From assembly GCF_002259415.1 (NCBI RefSeq), contig NZ_NPFY01000022.1, forward strand, positions 62,001 through 126,000: 64,000 bases of DNA, read 5' to 3'. Position 1 is the stretch's first letter. Every line of letters begins with the position of its first letter. The stretch is from Rhodococcus sp. 14-2470-1b. GTDB taxonomy: Bacteria > Actinomycetota > Actinomycetes > Mycobacteriales > Mycobacteriaceae. Position numbers and translations under genes: made by a program. The notes below the pieces were generated by a model. The model was not told the origin of the DNA and searched no databases. It saw only the letters and a list, made by a program, of their open reading frames with translations. This document shows, piece by piece, positions 19,727 through 27,835 of the stretch.

Positions 19727-21025
19727 TCACCTCCGGTGAAGTGCGGTCGAGACCTCGTCGATCGCGCGGTCCAGGAACGAGCAGTAGACGTCGGGATCCG
19801 GCATCGCCGACGCCGCCGATGTCACGCTGACGGTCACGGCGTCGCCGATGCCATGGACTCCGTGCGTGAGCCCCATGACCGGGGACAGTGCAGGGAAGCC
19901 GGCGGTGAAACGAACCGGACCGCCTCCGAGTTCGAGGTCCGCGGCACCACGCGCGACGCTCGACAGGACCGTGTTTCCGGTGACCATGTCCGGAACGGCG
20001 GTGGCGTCGAACTGGCGGACACCCCAGTGCAGCAGTACAGCGGGAACGGCTTCGGATGCGAGCGACTGAGCCTCGGCTGCGGGATGGGCTGCGCGGCGAC
20101 GACGAGCCTGCAGTGACTCGGAGATGGCGTGCGCTCGGGTGACGAGATCGGTGATGTCGGGGCGGAGGTCCACTCCTGCGTTGCCGAAGTGGTTGCGCGC
20201 CCGGCGTTCACCCTGCTTGCCCAGTGTCACCTCGGCGCCGAGCTCGGCGGGTACCGGATCTCCATGGTGTGAGAGGTAGCGTTCGAGAGCGAGTGAGATC
20301 GCGGTTGCGGCACCGACTGTGACGCTGATGCCCGGGCCGGTGAAGTCTCTGTGATCACGAACGAGACACCGCAAAAATGTGCGTCCGGTCGGTGCGACGT
20401 TGACTGTGATCTTGGGTCGGCCCGGCGCAGGAGCGGGGACTGTTCCGGCGGCGGTGTCAGCTGTCAGCTGTCGTTCGAGATCGCGCGCACTGGTGGCTCT
20501 TCGAAGGAATGTGCGCGGGCCGATTCGGGGCCGGTCGGGGATGGGGGCAGGCGCGGACCGGTCGTCTCCGAGGAGTCGTCGGGCCAGGCTCGACGCGACA
20601 CGGCCGTCGCCCAGTGCGTGCGAGATCTGTAGTACCGCAACGAGTGCAGGGCCGTCGCACCGCGGAGCGCCGGTGACGCCACCGAAAAGGTGCAGACGCC
20701 AGACGGATCGGTGGGGGTCGAGCTGATCGGTGAATGCCTCGGCGACGGTGTCGAGGCAGTCCCTCCACGTGCGGCCAGTCTCCCGGATGTGTACGAGAGC
20801 CGTTGTGTCGGGTGCCCGACGAAGACTCGGATAGCGAAGCGAGAGTGGGAAATCGACGATCCGCACACCGAGGTCGCTGATCTGTTCCGCGCGACGTAGC
20901 AGTTCTTCGCGGACGGACTCCGCAGGCGTGTCGGAGTCGAAGCAGTACAACAAAAATTGATCGTTCGGAATCTTTGCGGACATCCAGTACGTCTGGGCGT
21001 CGGTGGGATGCAGACGAACGGTCAC
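19727..21025 (-). CDS. Divergent WS/DGAT-type acyltransferase
   Basis: The 432-residue protein has the layout of wax ester synthase/diacylglycerol acyltransferases: start MTVRLHPTDAQTYWMSA, an ISHALGDGRVASSL block that keeps HxxxDG of the HHxxxDG acyl-transfer motif (first His replaced by Ser), and a C-terminal domain ending in VSVTSAASAMPDPDVYCSFLDRA. The usual SNVPGP segment is not recognisable (MVTGNTVLSSVARG). It may make wax esters or triacylglycerol, or be a non-canonical acyltransferase. Rhodococci carry many paralogues. Confidence 0.75.
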   Translation of the reverse strand: MTVRLHPTDAQTYWMSAKIPNDQFLLYCFDSDTPAESVREELLRRAEQISDLGVRIVDFPLSLRYPSLRRAPDTTALVHIRETGRTWRDCLDTVAEAFTDQLDPHRSVWRLHLFGGVTGAPRCDGPALVAVLQISHALGDGRVASSLARRLLGDDRSAPAPIPDRPRIGPRTFLRRATSARDLERQLTADTAAGTVPAPAPGRPKITVNVAPTGRTFLRCLVRDHRDFTGPGISVTVGAATAISLALERYLSHHGDPVPAELGAEVTLGKQGERRARNHFGNAGVDLRPDITDLVTRAHAISESLQARRRRAAHPAAEAQSLASEAVPAVLLHWGVRQFDATAVPDMVTGNTVLSSVARGAADLELGGGPVRFTAGFPALSPVMGLTHGVHGIGDAVTVSVTSAASAMPDPDVYCSFLDRAIDEVSTALHRR

Positions 21026-21077
21026 CTGCCGAGACCAGCTGCGGCAGGTGACCGGTGCGCGGACGACGCGAGAGACG

Positions 21078-21857
21078 TCAGGCGACGTTCACCAGACCGA
21101 CCGTCGGGAAGAAGAAGCAGCTCTTGTCGCTACCGTCGACTGCCTTGTGGTTCACGGTGCCGAAGACCGCGGCGAGGACGGTGCCGGCGCCGGTCTCGAC
21201 CGGTACGGCCCGCGCGCCTGCTGCCGGCAGCACGGCGAGCGCGTCGGTCAGCGGTCCGCGAACCAAGTCCTTGACGGCCGGGATGACGTCGAGGTTGTCC
21301 AGAATCGACTGCACCAGCGTCGATGTCGCGCCGCCGAAGTCGGCGAAGCCGCCCTTAAGAGTGTTGACGTTGAACCACGCCACCTGCATTCCGCTCTTGT
21401 CGCCGGAATCGTCGACGATGCCGGCCGGAACGAATGCGAACAGCGTCTCTCCGGCCTCGGCCGCGTTGAGAGCCGGCAGCGGGACGGGCGAGGGGATGGT
21501 CAGGTTGGGCCACGGTCCTGCGGCACCGCCTGCCACACCGGGCACGATGCCGAGAGGTGCTCCGGGCGCGGCGGCGCAGTTGATCGCGGCCGTCGGGTAG
21601 AAGAACGGCGTGATGCCGACGTTCGTCAGAATGCCGTTCACCGTGTCGAGTGCAGCGAGCGGATTGGCGCCGGTCGGTTCGGCTACCTCCGTGCGAGTCG
21701 CCGCGATGGCGTCGGCAGCAGCCTGGGAGACAGCATCGAGAGCTGCCGGTGCAGGCGACGCGGGGCCGGGATCGGCCGCCGCGGTCGCGGGAACCGCGAG
21801 TAGAGCCGCGCACGACAATGCGACGGTTCCCGCTAAACGGCTGAGGCGACGAGACAT
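21078..21857 (-). CDS. Secreted Ala/Pro-rich protein of unknown function (paralogue A)
   Basis: The 259-residue protein has a clear signal peptide (VALSCAALLAVPATAAA, cut near residue 28), then an Ala/Pro-rich linker and a domain with motifs FFYPTAAINC, TLFAFVPAG, VAWFNVNTLKGG and a C-terminal CFFFPTVGLVNVA. The same order of motifs is found in the secreted protein at 24813-25655 (FLYPTIGKGC ... VTWLNLDNRRTG ... CGFLPTIGTVFVP), so the two are paralogues. The two conserved Cys may form a disulfide. ATG 21857 has AGGAGT 5 bases upstream. No function is known to me. Confidence 0.85.
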   Translation of the reverse strand: MSRRLSRLAGTVALSCAALLAVPATAAADPGPASPAPAALDAVSQAAADAIAATRTEVAEPTGANPLAALDTVNGILTNVGITPFFYPTAAINCAAAPGAPLGIVPGVAGGAAGPWPNLTIPSPVPLPALNAAEAGETLFAFVPAGIVDDSGDKSGMQVAWFNVNTLKGGFADFGGATSTLVQSILDNLDVIPAVKDLVRGPLTDALAVLPAAGARAVPVETGAGTVLAAVFGTVNHKAVDGSDKSCFFFPTVGLVNVA

Positions 21858-21862
21858 ATGTG

Positions 21863-21941
21863 ACTCCTGGGACTCATGAGGTCAAAGTTACGAATGGGGT
21901 GATGGGACCACAATTCTTATGAAGTTCTCAAGCCCAGGAGT
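21863..21941 (-). promoter_or_regulatory. Long-range inverted repeat that could mask the RBS of the 21857 gene
   Basis: ACTCCTGGG at 21863-21871 and CCCAGGAGT at 21933-21941 are perfect 9-bp inverted repeats 61 bp apart. On the transcript (minus strand) the downstream arm is CCCAGGAGT, which contains the Shine-Dalgarno sequence of the secreted-protein gene, and the upstream arm would pair with it. Pairing would hide the ribosome-binding site. Whether transcription starts upstream of both arms is not known. Confidence 0.35.
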
Positions 21942-21987
21942 TCACGGTTATGCAATTGCAACGTCGGCCTACGCCGAGTTCGGTGCG

Positions 21988-22566
21988 TCAGCTTGCGTTG
22001 ATTCCGTAGTCACGCACAATGCCGGCGAGGCCGGAGGCGTAACCCTGGCCGATAGCTCGGAACTTCCATTCCTGGCCGCGGCGGTAGAGCTCGCCGAACA
22101 CCATCGCGGTCTCGGTGGAGGCGTCTTCGGTCAGGTCGAATCGCGCGAGTTCACGACCGTCGGCCCGATCCACGACACGAATGAATGCATTGATGACCTG
22201 GCCGAAACTCTGCCCCAACGCGTCGGCGTCGTGGATGGAGACCGGAAAGACGATGGAATCGATCTGCGGGGACAGCGCGACGAGGTCGATGTCGATCGAC
22301 TCGTCGTCGCCCTCGCCTTCGCCAGTGCGGTTGTCGCCGGTGTGCTCGATGGCGCCGTCGGGGGAACGGAGGTTGTTGTAGAAGACGAAGAACTGATCTC
22401 CCGCGGACTTCTTGTCCGCGCCGAGTCCGATGGCGCTGGCGTCGAGGTCGAAATCCCCGCCCGTCGTGCTGCGCACATCCCAGCCCAATCCGATGGTCAC
22501 GGCAGTCAGGTTCGGGGCTTCCTTCGACAGCGATACGTTTCCGCCCTTGGCCAGGGTGACGCCCAT
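21988..22566 (-). CDS. TerD family tellurium-resistance / stress protein
   Basis: The 192-residue TerD protein begins MGVTLAKGGNVSLSKEAP and contains GLGWDVRSTTGGDFDLDASA and the acidic NRTGEGEGDDESIDIDL region that binds calcium in the family, ending GLAGIVRDYGI. TerD proteins are cytosolic calcium-binding stress proteins. It stands alone here with no terB/terC or biosynthetic ter genes. It is divergent from the Tat-exported protein gene at 22750. Confidence 0.95.
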   Translation of the reverse strand: MGVTLAKGGNVSLSKEAPNLTAVTIGLGWDVRSTTGGDFDLDASAIGLGADKKSAGDQFFVFYNNLRSPDGAIEHTGDNRTGEGEGDDESIDIDLVALSPQIDSIVFPVSIHDADALGQSFGQVINAFIRVVDRADGRELARFDLTEDASTETAMVFGELYRRGQEWKFRAIGQGYASGLAGIVRDYGINAS

Positions 22567-22749
22567 TCACTTACTCCTTCATTCGTAGATGAATTGCCTG
22601 CTCTCCACAGTAGGTGGTGAAGAGAGGGGAGGGTGTGACTAGCGATGCTGGAGTGATTGTGGTGAAATACCGAAACCGAAAAAGTTATCAGGGCGGCCGG
22701 CGTGCGCGTCGGCGACACGCCGAGCGAAACTATCGATCTGGGGACTTAC

Positions 22750-23469
22750 GTGCACGTATCGCGTCGAGACTTGTTCAAGTACGCCGCTGTGGGATCGGCG
22801 GCCGCCGTCGGTCTGGCCGCAGTGTCCACTCAGGCAGCACGCGCCGACGGGCTGGGGACGTTGATCGATTACTCGGGCGGGGTTCCGTCGCCGGAATCGA
22901 TTCGCGCTGCCGGGCACCTGGGCGCGATCAGATACGTCTCGGACCGTAGGCCGGGAGCCGAATGGATGCTCGGCAAGCCCATGAAGCGCGACGAGGCCGA
23001 CGCGCTCACCGAGGCCGGCCTCGAAGTGGTGTCCAACTACCAGTTCGGCAAGGGTGACACCTCGGACTGGAAGGGCGGATTCGCGGCAGGCGTCAAGCAT
23101 GCGAAGCGCGGCCTCGAACTGCACCGAGCAGCGGGTGGACCAGAGAATCGCCCGATCTACGTTTCCATCGACGACAATCCCACCGCGGTGCAGTTCGCGA
23201 CCCTGATCGCGCCCTACATCCTGGGCTGGGAATCGATCGTCGGCCCGGAGAACACCGGCATCTACGCCAATTCACCCACGATCGAACTGGCGTCCATCGC
23301 CGGTCTCGGTCAGTGGTACTGGCAGCACAACTGGGGCACTCCGAAAGGTTTTCGCCACCCGGCTGCGCATGTGCATCAGGTTCAGATCGACAAAGCGAAA
23401 ATCGACGGAATCGGCATCGACCTGAATGTAATTCTGAAGCCCGATTACGGCCAGTGGTCGTTGGCCTGA
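22750..23469 (+). CDS. Tat-exported DUF1906 glycoside-hydrolase-like protein (Rv2525c homologue)
   Basis: This 239-residue protein has a twin-arginine signal (VSRRDLFKYAAVGSAAAVG ... ARA, cut near residue 33) and a DUF1906 TIM-barrel: LIDYSGG, IRYVSDRRPG, EWMLGKP, PIYVSIDDNP, WYWQHNWGTPKG and a final ILKPDYGQW. The order and wording match M. tuberculosis Rv2525c, a Tat substrate linked to cell-wall glycan metabolism. GTG 22750 is chosen because it starts just before the RR motif with GGGGA upstream. A 7-bp stem hairpin (22699-22723) lies in the leader. Confidence 0.9.
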   Translation: MHVSRRDLFKYAAVGSAAAVGLAAVSTQAARADGLGTLIDYSGGVPSPESIRAAGHLGAIRYVSDRRPGAEWMLGKPMKRDEADALTEAGLEVVSNYQFGKGDTSDWKGGFAAGVKHAKRGLELHRAAGGPENRPIYVSIDDNPTAVQFATLIAPYILGWESIVGPENTGIYANSPTIELASIAGLGQWYWQHNWGTPKGFRHPAAHVHQVQIDKAKIDGIGIDLNVILKPDYGQWSLA

Positions 23470-23487
23470 GCCGGAAAGAATTTCGCA

Positions 23488-23562
23488 ATGAATCTCATCG
23501 ATGTCATTTATGCGATCGCGGCGTATTTTTATCAGCTTTTCTCGGATTCGCTCGGCTCCTGA
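23488..23562 (+). CDS. Possible 24-residue small protein
   Basis: ATG 23488 opens a 24-codon frame (MNLIDVIYAIAAYFYQLF...) with GGAAAGAA 8 bases upstream, 18 bp after the stop of the DUF1906 gene. The product would be a short hydrophobic or amphipathic helix. The 3' end overlaps the convergent MFS gene (stop at 23532). It was too short for routine gene finding. The ribosome-binding site is the main support; conservation is untested. Confidence 0.3.
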   Translation: MNLIDVIYAIAAYFYQLFSDSLGS

Positions 23563-24761
23563 TTCACTGCCGTTCTTCCGAACAGCAGAATCAACGACAC
23601 GACGGCCAAAGCCGCAACGACCGCCGAGAACACAACACCCGCAGTGACGAGGCCCCACGCTGTCGCCGCAGCACCTGCGCCGATGACGGGGACAGAAATC
23701 GCGACGTAGAGGACGACGAACAGTGTCGACGTCACCTCTGCGCGCCGATCCGCTGGTAGCTTCTCGGTCACCGACGCCAATCCCTTGCTGAACGTGACGC
23801 CTTGGCCGATACCGCACACCACAGCGGCGACCAGCAGGATCGGTAGAGACGCCGTGGCCAGAGCGAGGCATAGAGCGCTGACGCCGACGATGAGCGTGAT
23901 GCACCCGCCACGCAGCGCGACAGTCGTGCCGAGCCCACGAAGCGCGATCTGTGCGACAGCAGAGGACGCGAACGTCACGAAGGCGACAGCGCCGACCACC
24001 GCGTGGTTCTGCACTCCCAGCACCTGTGTGACGAATCCGGGAGAGACGCCTGTGAACAGCCCGAGAACGGCGAAACCGGCGAACCCGCCGATCGACGCTC
24101 GCACGAACGTGGCACGCACCGGAGCCGGCACGGACAACCTCTGCATGTGAGGCCGCGCGCCGGGCAACACCGTCACCGGTTCCGGAATGAGAAACACGGC
24201 GACGCCGGCAAGGACCAGCAGCACAAGGTTCACGACGAAGGTCAGGTGCGTCGGCTCGGGGAGATACTCGACCAGCAGACCAGCCACGAGCGGTCCGAGC
24301 CCCAGCCCGCCGATGTTCGCCGCAGTGGCTATGGCGGGAGCTCTGGACTTCCACTGCGAAGTGCTCGTTGCTGCAGGCCCCGGTCGTGGACCGGGAGCCA
24401 GCTCCATCAAGGTGACCGTTGCCGTGCCGACGAAGATGCCCGCGGACAGGCCCGACAGAACACGACCGACGAGGAGCGCAGCAACGGACCCGGCGAAGAT
24501 GAACACCAGAGCGCTGGCGATGCCGAGCGCCACGCCTGCGAGCAGGAGCGGTCGCCTACCGAGCGAATCGGACCACCGCCCGAACGCGAGGAGAGCGGCC
24601 AGCACGCCGAGCGCATACGCTGCGAAAATCACGGTCACGACGAACACCGAGAACCCGAACTCGGCCTGGTAGAGCGAGTACACGGGAGTGGGCATGGTCG
24701 TGCCCATCATCGCGATGGTGAATGCGTAGGTGACCGCTACGAATGCGACAGGTTTGCTCAC
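23532..24761 (-). CDS. MFS transporter
   Basis: The ~409-residue major facilitator protein has about 12 membrane segments. The motif-A region between helices 2 and 3 reads FGRWSDSLGRRPLL, and TFSKGLASVTEKLPADRRAEV marks the second half. It resembles drug or sugar efflux proteins of the YdhP/AraJ type, but the substrate cannot be told. GTG 24761 (VSKPVAFVAV) is preferred over the TTG at 24767. Confidence 0.85.
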   Translation of the reverse strand: MSKPVAFVAVTYAFTIAMMGTTMPTPVYSLYQAEFGFSVFVVTVIFAAYALGVLAALLAFGRWSDSLGRRPLLLAGVALGIASALVFIFAGSVAALLVGRVLSGLSAGIFVGTATVTLMELAPGPRPGPAATSTSQWKSRAPAIATAANIGGLGLGPLVAGLLVEYLPEPTHLTFVVNLVLLVLAGVAVFLIPEPVTVLPGARPHMQRLSVPAPVRATFVRASIGGFAGFAVLGLFTGVSPGFVTQVLGVQNHAVVGAVAFVTFASSAVAQIALRGLGTTVALRGGCITLIVGVSALCLALATASLPILLVAAVVCGIGQGVTFSKGLASVTEKLPADRRAEVTSTLFVVLYVAISVPVIGAGAAATAWGLVTAGVVFSAVVAALAVVSLILLFGRTAVNQEPSESEKS

Positions 24762-24812
24762 CAGCAAACCCTAATGGGCAATGCCGGCGAGGGGGCGGTC
24801 AGGCTCGGTCGA

Positions 24813-25655
24813 TCAGGGAACGAACACAGTCCCGATGGTCGGCAGGAATCCGCACGTGCGTGCCGGGGCGGCGGGATCTTCCTTGGACTGCGTCGTGATC
24901 GAACCCGAGACGACGGCGAGCACTCGGCCCGGACCGGTGTCGGCGATAGCCGAGACGGTGGCCGGTCCGTCCGGGTTGATGTTCGACGCGCCGGTGAGTT
25001 CCGTGGTGCCCGTGCGACGGTTGTCGAGGTTGAGCCACGTGACCGTCAGCGGAGCTTCCTGGACCTGCGCGATGGGCGCGGTGCCGAGTGCGGTGAACAC
25101 GAAACCTGCTTGGCCTGCAGGCGGGCCGGGAGGGGGAAGCGTGGCCGGGCCGGGTACTGCCAGCGCCGTGCCGACCGAGTCTGCGCTGTCGGAGATGCAT
25201 CCCTTGCCGATGGTGGGGTACAGGAACTGCGCGATGACCGGCCCGTCCGCGGGGGGAAGCTCGGGGCCACCGCCGCCGGAACCGTCCAGGAACGTGATGA
25301 CCCGCTCGAGGGTGGACTTGACCTGATCCGGCAAGGCCGAGTTCTCGAGAAGTGCGCGCGCCTGGGCGAGAAGATCCGCCTGAGGAGCAGCGGCGACATC
25401 CGTCGGACCGGCTGCAGCGCCGAGAATAGCCGGAGCGAACGAGGCGAGGGCTTCGATCTGTGCGTAATCGGGAAGCGGCTGATCCGGAGTGGGAAGAAAG
25501 AAGGGAGGCAACTGTGTTTCGGGAGTCGGGGACTCGGGAGCGGCCGGGGCCTGCAGTGCAGGCTCGGCCGATGCGGTGGCCGGCACTGCCAGCGCGGCAG
25601 CGATTGTCACAGCTACTGCGGTGACGGTCCTGCGCGTTACCCCGTTACGAAGCAC
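24813..25655 (-). CDS. Secreted Ala/Pro-rich protein of unknown function (paralogue B)
   Basis: The 280-residue protein begins at GTG 25655 with a signal peptide (AVTIAAALAVPATASA), then a Pro-rich linker and a domain with FLYPTIGKGC, FVFTALGTA, VTWLNLDNRRTG, TGPGRVLAVVSG and a C-terminal CGFLPTIGTVFVP. It is a paralogue of the protein at 21078-21857. By position (divergent from pimE) it corresponds to the Ala/Pro-rich Rv1157c/Rv1158c region of M. tuberculosis; direct homology was not tested. The function is unknown. Confidence 0.85.
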   Translation of the reverse strand: MLRNGVTRRTVTAVAVTIAAALAVPATASAEPALQAPAAPESPTPETQLPPFFLPTPDQPLPDYAQIEALASFAPAILGAAAGPTDVAAAPQADLLAQARALLENSALPDQVKSTLERVITFLDGSGGGGPELPPADGPVIAQFLYPTIGKGCISDSADSVGTALAVPGPATLPPPGPPAGQAGFVFTALGTAPIAQVQEAPLTVTWLNLDNRRTGTTELTGASNINPDGPATVSAIADTGPGRVLAVVSGSITTQSKEDPAAPARTCGFLPTIGTVFVP

Positions 25656-25940
25656 TTGATTTCCCCATCCTCATCGAAAGCGGGCCGTGGAACTGTTGCT
25701 GGCTCGAGGGGTCACTCTATGTATACGGCCCATCGTTGTACAGCCGATGCCGATGCCAGACTGCCACCGTAGATTAGCCTGTTGCAGAAGTGAATAGTGT
25801 TACTGGTGATGAAACTGTTATTTGTGACAATCCAATACGACGTCGAAGAATTTCTGTGAACGGCTGTTTCGGAACCAGATCCGACGCCCTATAGGCTCAG
25901 GCGTCAATCGCGGTCGAATCGAACGGGAGCAGTTACTTCA
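25656..25940. other. Divergent promoter region between paralogue B and pimE
   Basis: This 285-bp stretch has no convincing gene. It is more AT-rich than its surroundings (for example 25795-25860) and must hold promoters for the secreted protein (minus) and pimE (plus). A lone TGTGA at 25834-25838 lacks a partner half-site, so a CRP site is not claimed. Confidence 0.5.
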
Positions 25941-27185
25941 GTGAACCCCCCGCCCCGTCTGTCGATTCTTCGCCTCGCACCCCTGCTGCTCCTCTTGTCC
26001 GTGATCGCACGTCTCGTCTGGGCGTTCGCGACCGAGAACGGGATGAACCTCGTCGACCTGCACGTCTACGTCGACGGATCTGCAGCGCTGCTACGGGATG
26101 ATCTGTACGACTTCACCTATTCCGAAGAGACGCCGGACTTTCCGCTGCCGTTCACGTATCCGCCGTTCGCGGCTCTCGTGTTCTTCCCGTTGCACTACCT
26201 GCCCTTCACGTTCGTCGGCGTGTGCTGGCAGCTCGCGACGATGGCCGCAATGTTCCTGCTGGTCAAGCTCGCCCTCGAGATGATCCTCGGCGACGACGCA
26301 GCAACGGTGCGGCCCGCCATGGCGTGGACCGCGCTGGCTCTGTGGACCGAACCGGTACGCACCACGCTCGACTACGGGCAGGTGAACGGATTTCTCGCCC
26401 TGGGGGCGGTGCTCGCGGTACGCAGCTCCCGATGGTGGGTCGCCGGCGGCATCGTCGGTTTCGTCGCCGGTATCAAGTTGACGCCCGCGATCACCGGACT
26501 GTTCTTCCTCGCCACCCGACGATGGAAAGCCGCTGCCTTCTCGGCCGTCGCATTCGGGGCGACTGTCGCCGTCAGTTACGCGGTCCTCGGACACCAGGCG
26601 GGTACGTACTTCACGACACTGCTGGGCGACGCCGACCGCATCGGTCCCGTCGGATCGGTGTGGAACCAGTCGCTCCGAGGGGCGATGAGCCGCATCGCGG
26701 GATACGACGTCGAATCGTCCGTCGCCTGGATCGCCGGCGTCCTGGTGATCGCAGCACTCGCGGTCGCTGCGTGGCGGGCACTACGCCCCGGTGACCTTCT
26801 CGGCACCCTGATCATCGTCCAACTGCTCGGGCTCGCCGTCTCGCCCATCTCCTGGTCCCACCATTGGGTCTGGGTCATGCCGATGCTGGTGTGGTTGCTG
26901 CACGGTCCCGACCGGCGACGAATCGGTACCCGCGTCGTCGCCGGATTCTGGCTGCTCACCACGCTCGTCGGCGTGCCGTGGATACTCAGCTTCTTTCAGG
27001 AATCGATCTGGCTGGTCTCCCGGCCCGGCGTGCTCGCCTGGTTCGGTGCCGTCGACATCGTCGGAATCGTGCTCGTCTACGGCTGGGTCATCTACCTCGG
27101 TAGGGATCGTCTGCGTGCGCAGATGCTCAGTCTTCGGGCAACAACGCGTCGATCCGATGCGCCAGATCGACATCCTTCTGCGTGA
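25941..27185 (+). CDS. pimE: PimE-like polyprenol-phosphate-mannose alpha-1,2-mannosyltransferase
   Basis: The 414-residue GT-C type membrane glycosyltransferase (DUF2029/GT87) has about 10 helices, with the catalytic acidic residue in an early extracytoplasmic loop (VDLHVYVDGSAAL, near residue 40) and LDYGQVNGFLAL and SPISWSHHWVWVMP as family landmarks. PimE adds the fifth mannose to phosphatidylinositol mannosides. The identification rests on family and on synteny: it is followed by phhB, mutT2, typA and lpqW as in M. tuberculosis Rv1159-Rv1166. The start is GTG 25941. The 3' end overlaps the convergent phhB by 59 bp. Confidence 0.88.
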   Translation: MNPPPRLSILRLAPLLLLLSVIARLVWAFATENGMNLVDLHVYVDGSAALLRDDLYDFTYSEETPDFPLPFTYPPFAALVFFPLHYLPFTFVGVCWQLATMAAMFLLVKLALEMILGDDAATVRPAMAWTALALWTEPVRTTLDYGQVNGFLALGAVLAVRSSRWWVAGGIVGFVAGIKLTPAITGLFFLATRRWKAAAFSAVAFGATVAVSYAVLGHQAGTYFTTLLGDADRIGPVGSVWNQSLRGAMSRIAGYDVESSVAWIAGVLVIAALAVAAWRALRPGDLLGTLIIVQLLGLAVSPISWSHHWVWVMPMLVWLLHGPDRRRIGTRVVAGFWLLTTLVGVPWILSFFQESIWLVSRPGVLAWFGAVDIVGIVLVYGWVIYLGRDRLRAQMLSLRATTRRSDAPDRHPSA

Positions 27186-27417
27186 GCCCGCCCGCCGAAT
27201 GCGTCGACAGGGTGAAGGTCAGCTTTCGCCATCGAATGTCGATGTCCGGATGATGGTCGGCGGCTTCCGCAGCAGCCGCCACACGAGAGACGAACTCGAT
27301 CGCGGTAGGGAACGTCGGAAGTTCGACGGTGCGGACGATCGACGAGTCCACTCGTCGCCACTGTGGAAGGGCGCGAAGCGCGTCGTCGACATCGGAATCG
27401 GAGAGTAGGTCGGCCAT
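27127..27417 (-). CDS. phhB: Pterin-4-alpha-carbinolamine dehydratase
   Basis: This 96-residue PCD/DCoH-fold protein has the active-site HHPDIDIRW and THSAGGLTQKDVDLA. It dehydrates 4a-hydroxytetrahydropterin in cofactor recycling; in organisms without aromatic amino-acid hydroxylases its role is less clear. The start at ATG 27417 shares bases with the divergent mutT2 start at 27416, both in CATG 27415-27418. The 3' end overlaps pimE. Confidence 0.93.
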   Translation of the reverse strand: MADLLSDSDVDDALRALPQWRRVDSSIVRTVELPTFPTAIEFVSRVAAAAEAADHHPDIDIRWRKLTFTLSTHSAGGLTQKDVDLAHRIDALLPED

Positions 27418-27835
27418 GACAGACGATGGTGGCACGAACGAGCGTCTCGTGGTGGCAGGAGCAATCGTCGCCGACGGATTGTTGCTGCTCGCGCAGCGCG
27501 CGCGACCCGTCGAACTCGCCGGACTGTGGGAGCTTCCCGGCGGAAAAGTCGAACCGGGCGAAACCCCCGAGGCTGCGTTGGCACGGGAACTGCGGGAGGA
27601 ACTGGGCGTCGAGACCGCCGTCGGGCATGCGTTGACCGGTGATGTCGCGTTGGCCGAAGGCCGTGTGCTCCGTGCCTACCGCGTCGAGCTGATCTCCGGT
27701 AACCCGGTACCGCTCGATCACTCCGCGCTTCGCTGGGTGGATGCGTCCGCGCTGTCCACGATGGACCTCGTCGACGCCGATCGCGCCTGGGTCTCCGAAT
27801 TGAGTGCCTTTCTCAGGCAGCCCGGGCCTTCTTGA
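27416..27835 (+). CDS. mutT2: MutT2-like Nudix nucleotide pyrophosphohydrolase
   Basis: The 139-residue protein has a complete Nudix box between residues 44 and 66 (GKVEPGE...REELGV), giving the metal-binding Glu residues. MutT-type enzymes remove oxidised dNTPs such as 8-oxo-dGTP or related pyrimidines; mycobacterial MutT2 also acts on dCTP analogues. Synteny to Rv1160 (141 residues) supports the name. The start codon overlaps the divergent phhB start; the last 23 bp overlap the convergent Lys/Cys-rich gene. Confidence 0.93.
   Translation: MTDDGGTNERLVVAGAIVADGLLLLAQRARPVELAGLWELPGGKVEPGETPEAALARELREELGVETAVGHALTGDVALAEGRVLRAYRVELISGNPVPLDHSALRWVDASALSTMDLVDADRAWVSELSAFLRQPGPS

Noticed and set aside
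24003..25772. 589-codon plus-strand frame over the MFS and secreted-protein genes
   Set aside because: It crosses two real minus-strand genes and an intergenic promoter region; the translation is low-complexity and basic.
25834..25850. CRP/GlxR site before pimE
   Set aside because: TGTGA is present but the second half-site is absent at the required spacing.
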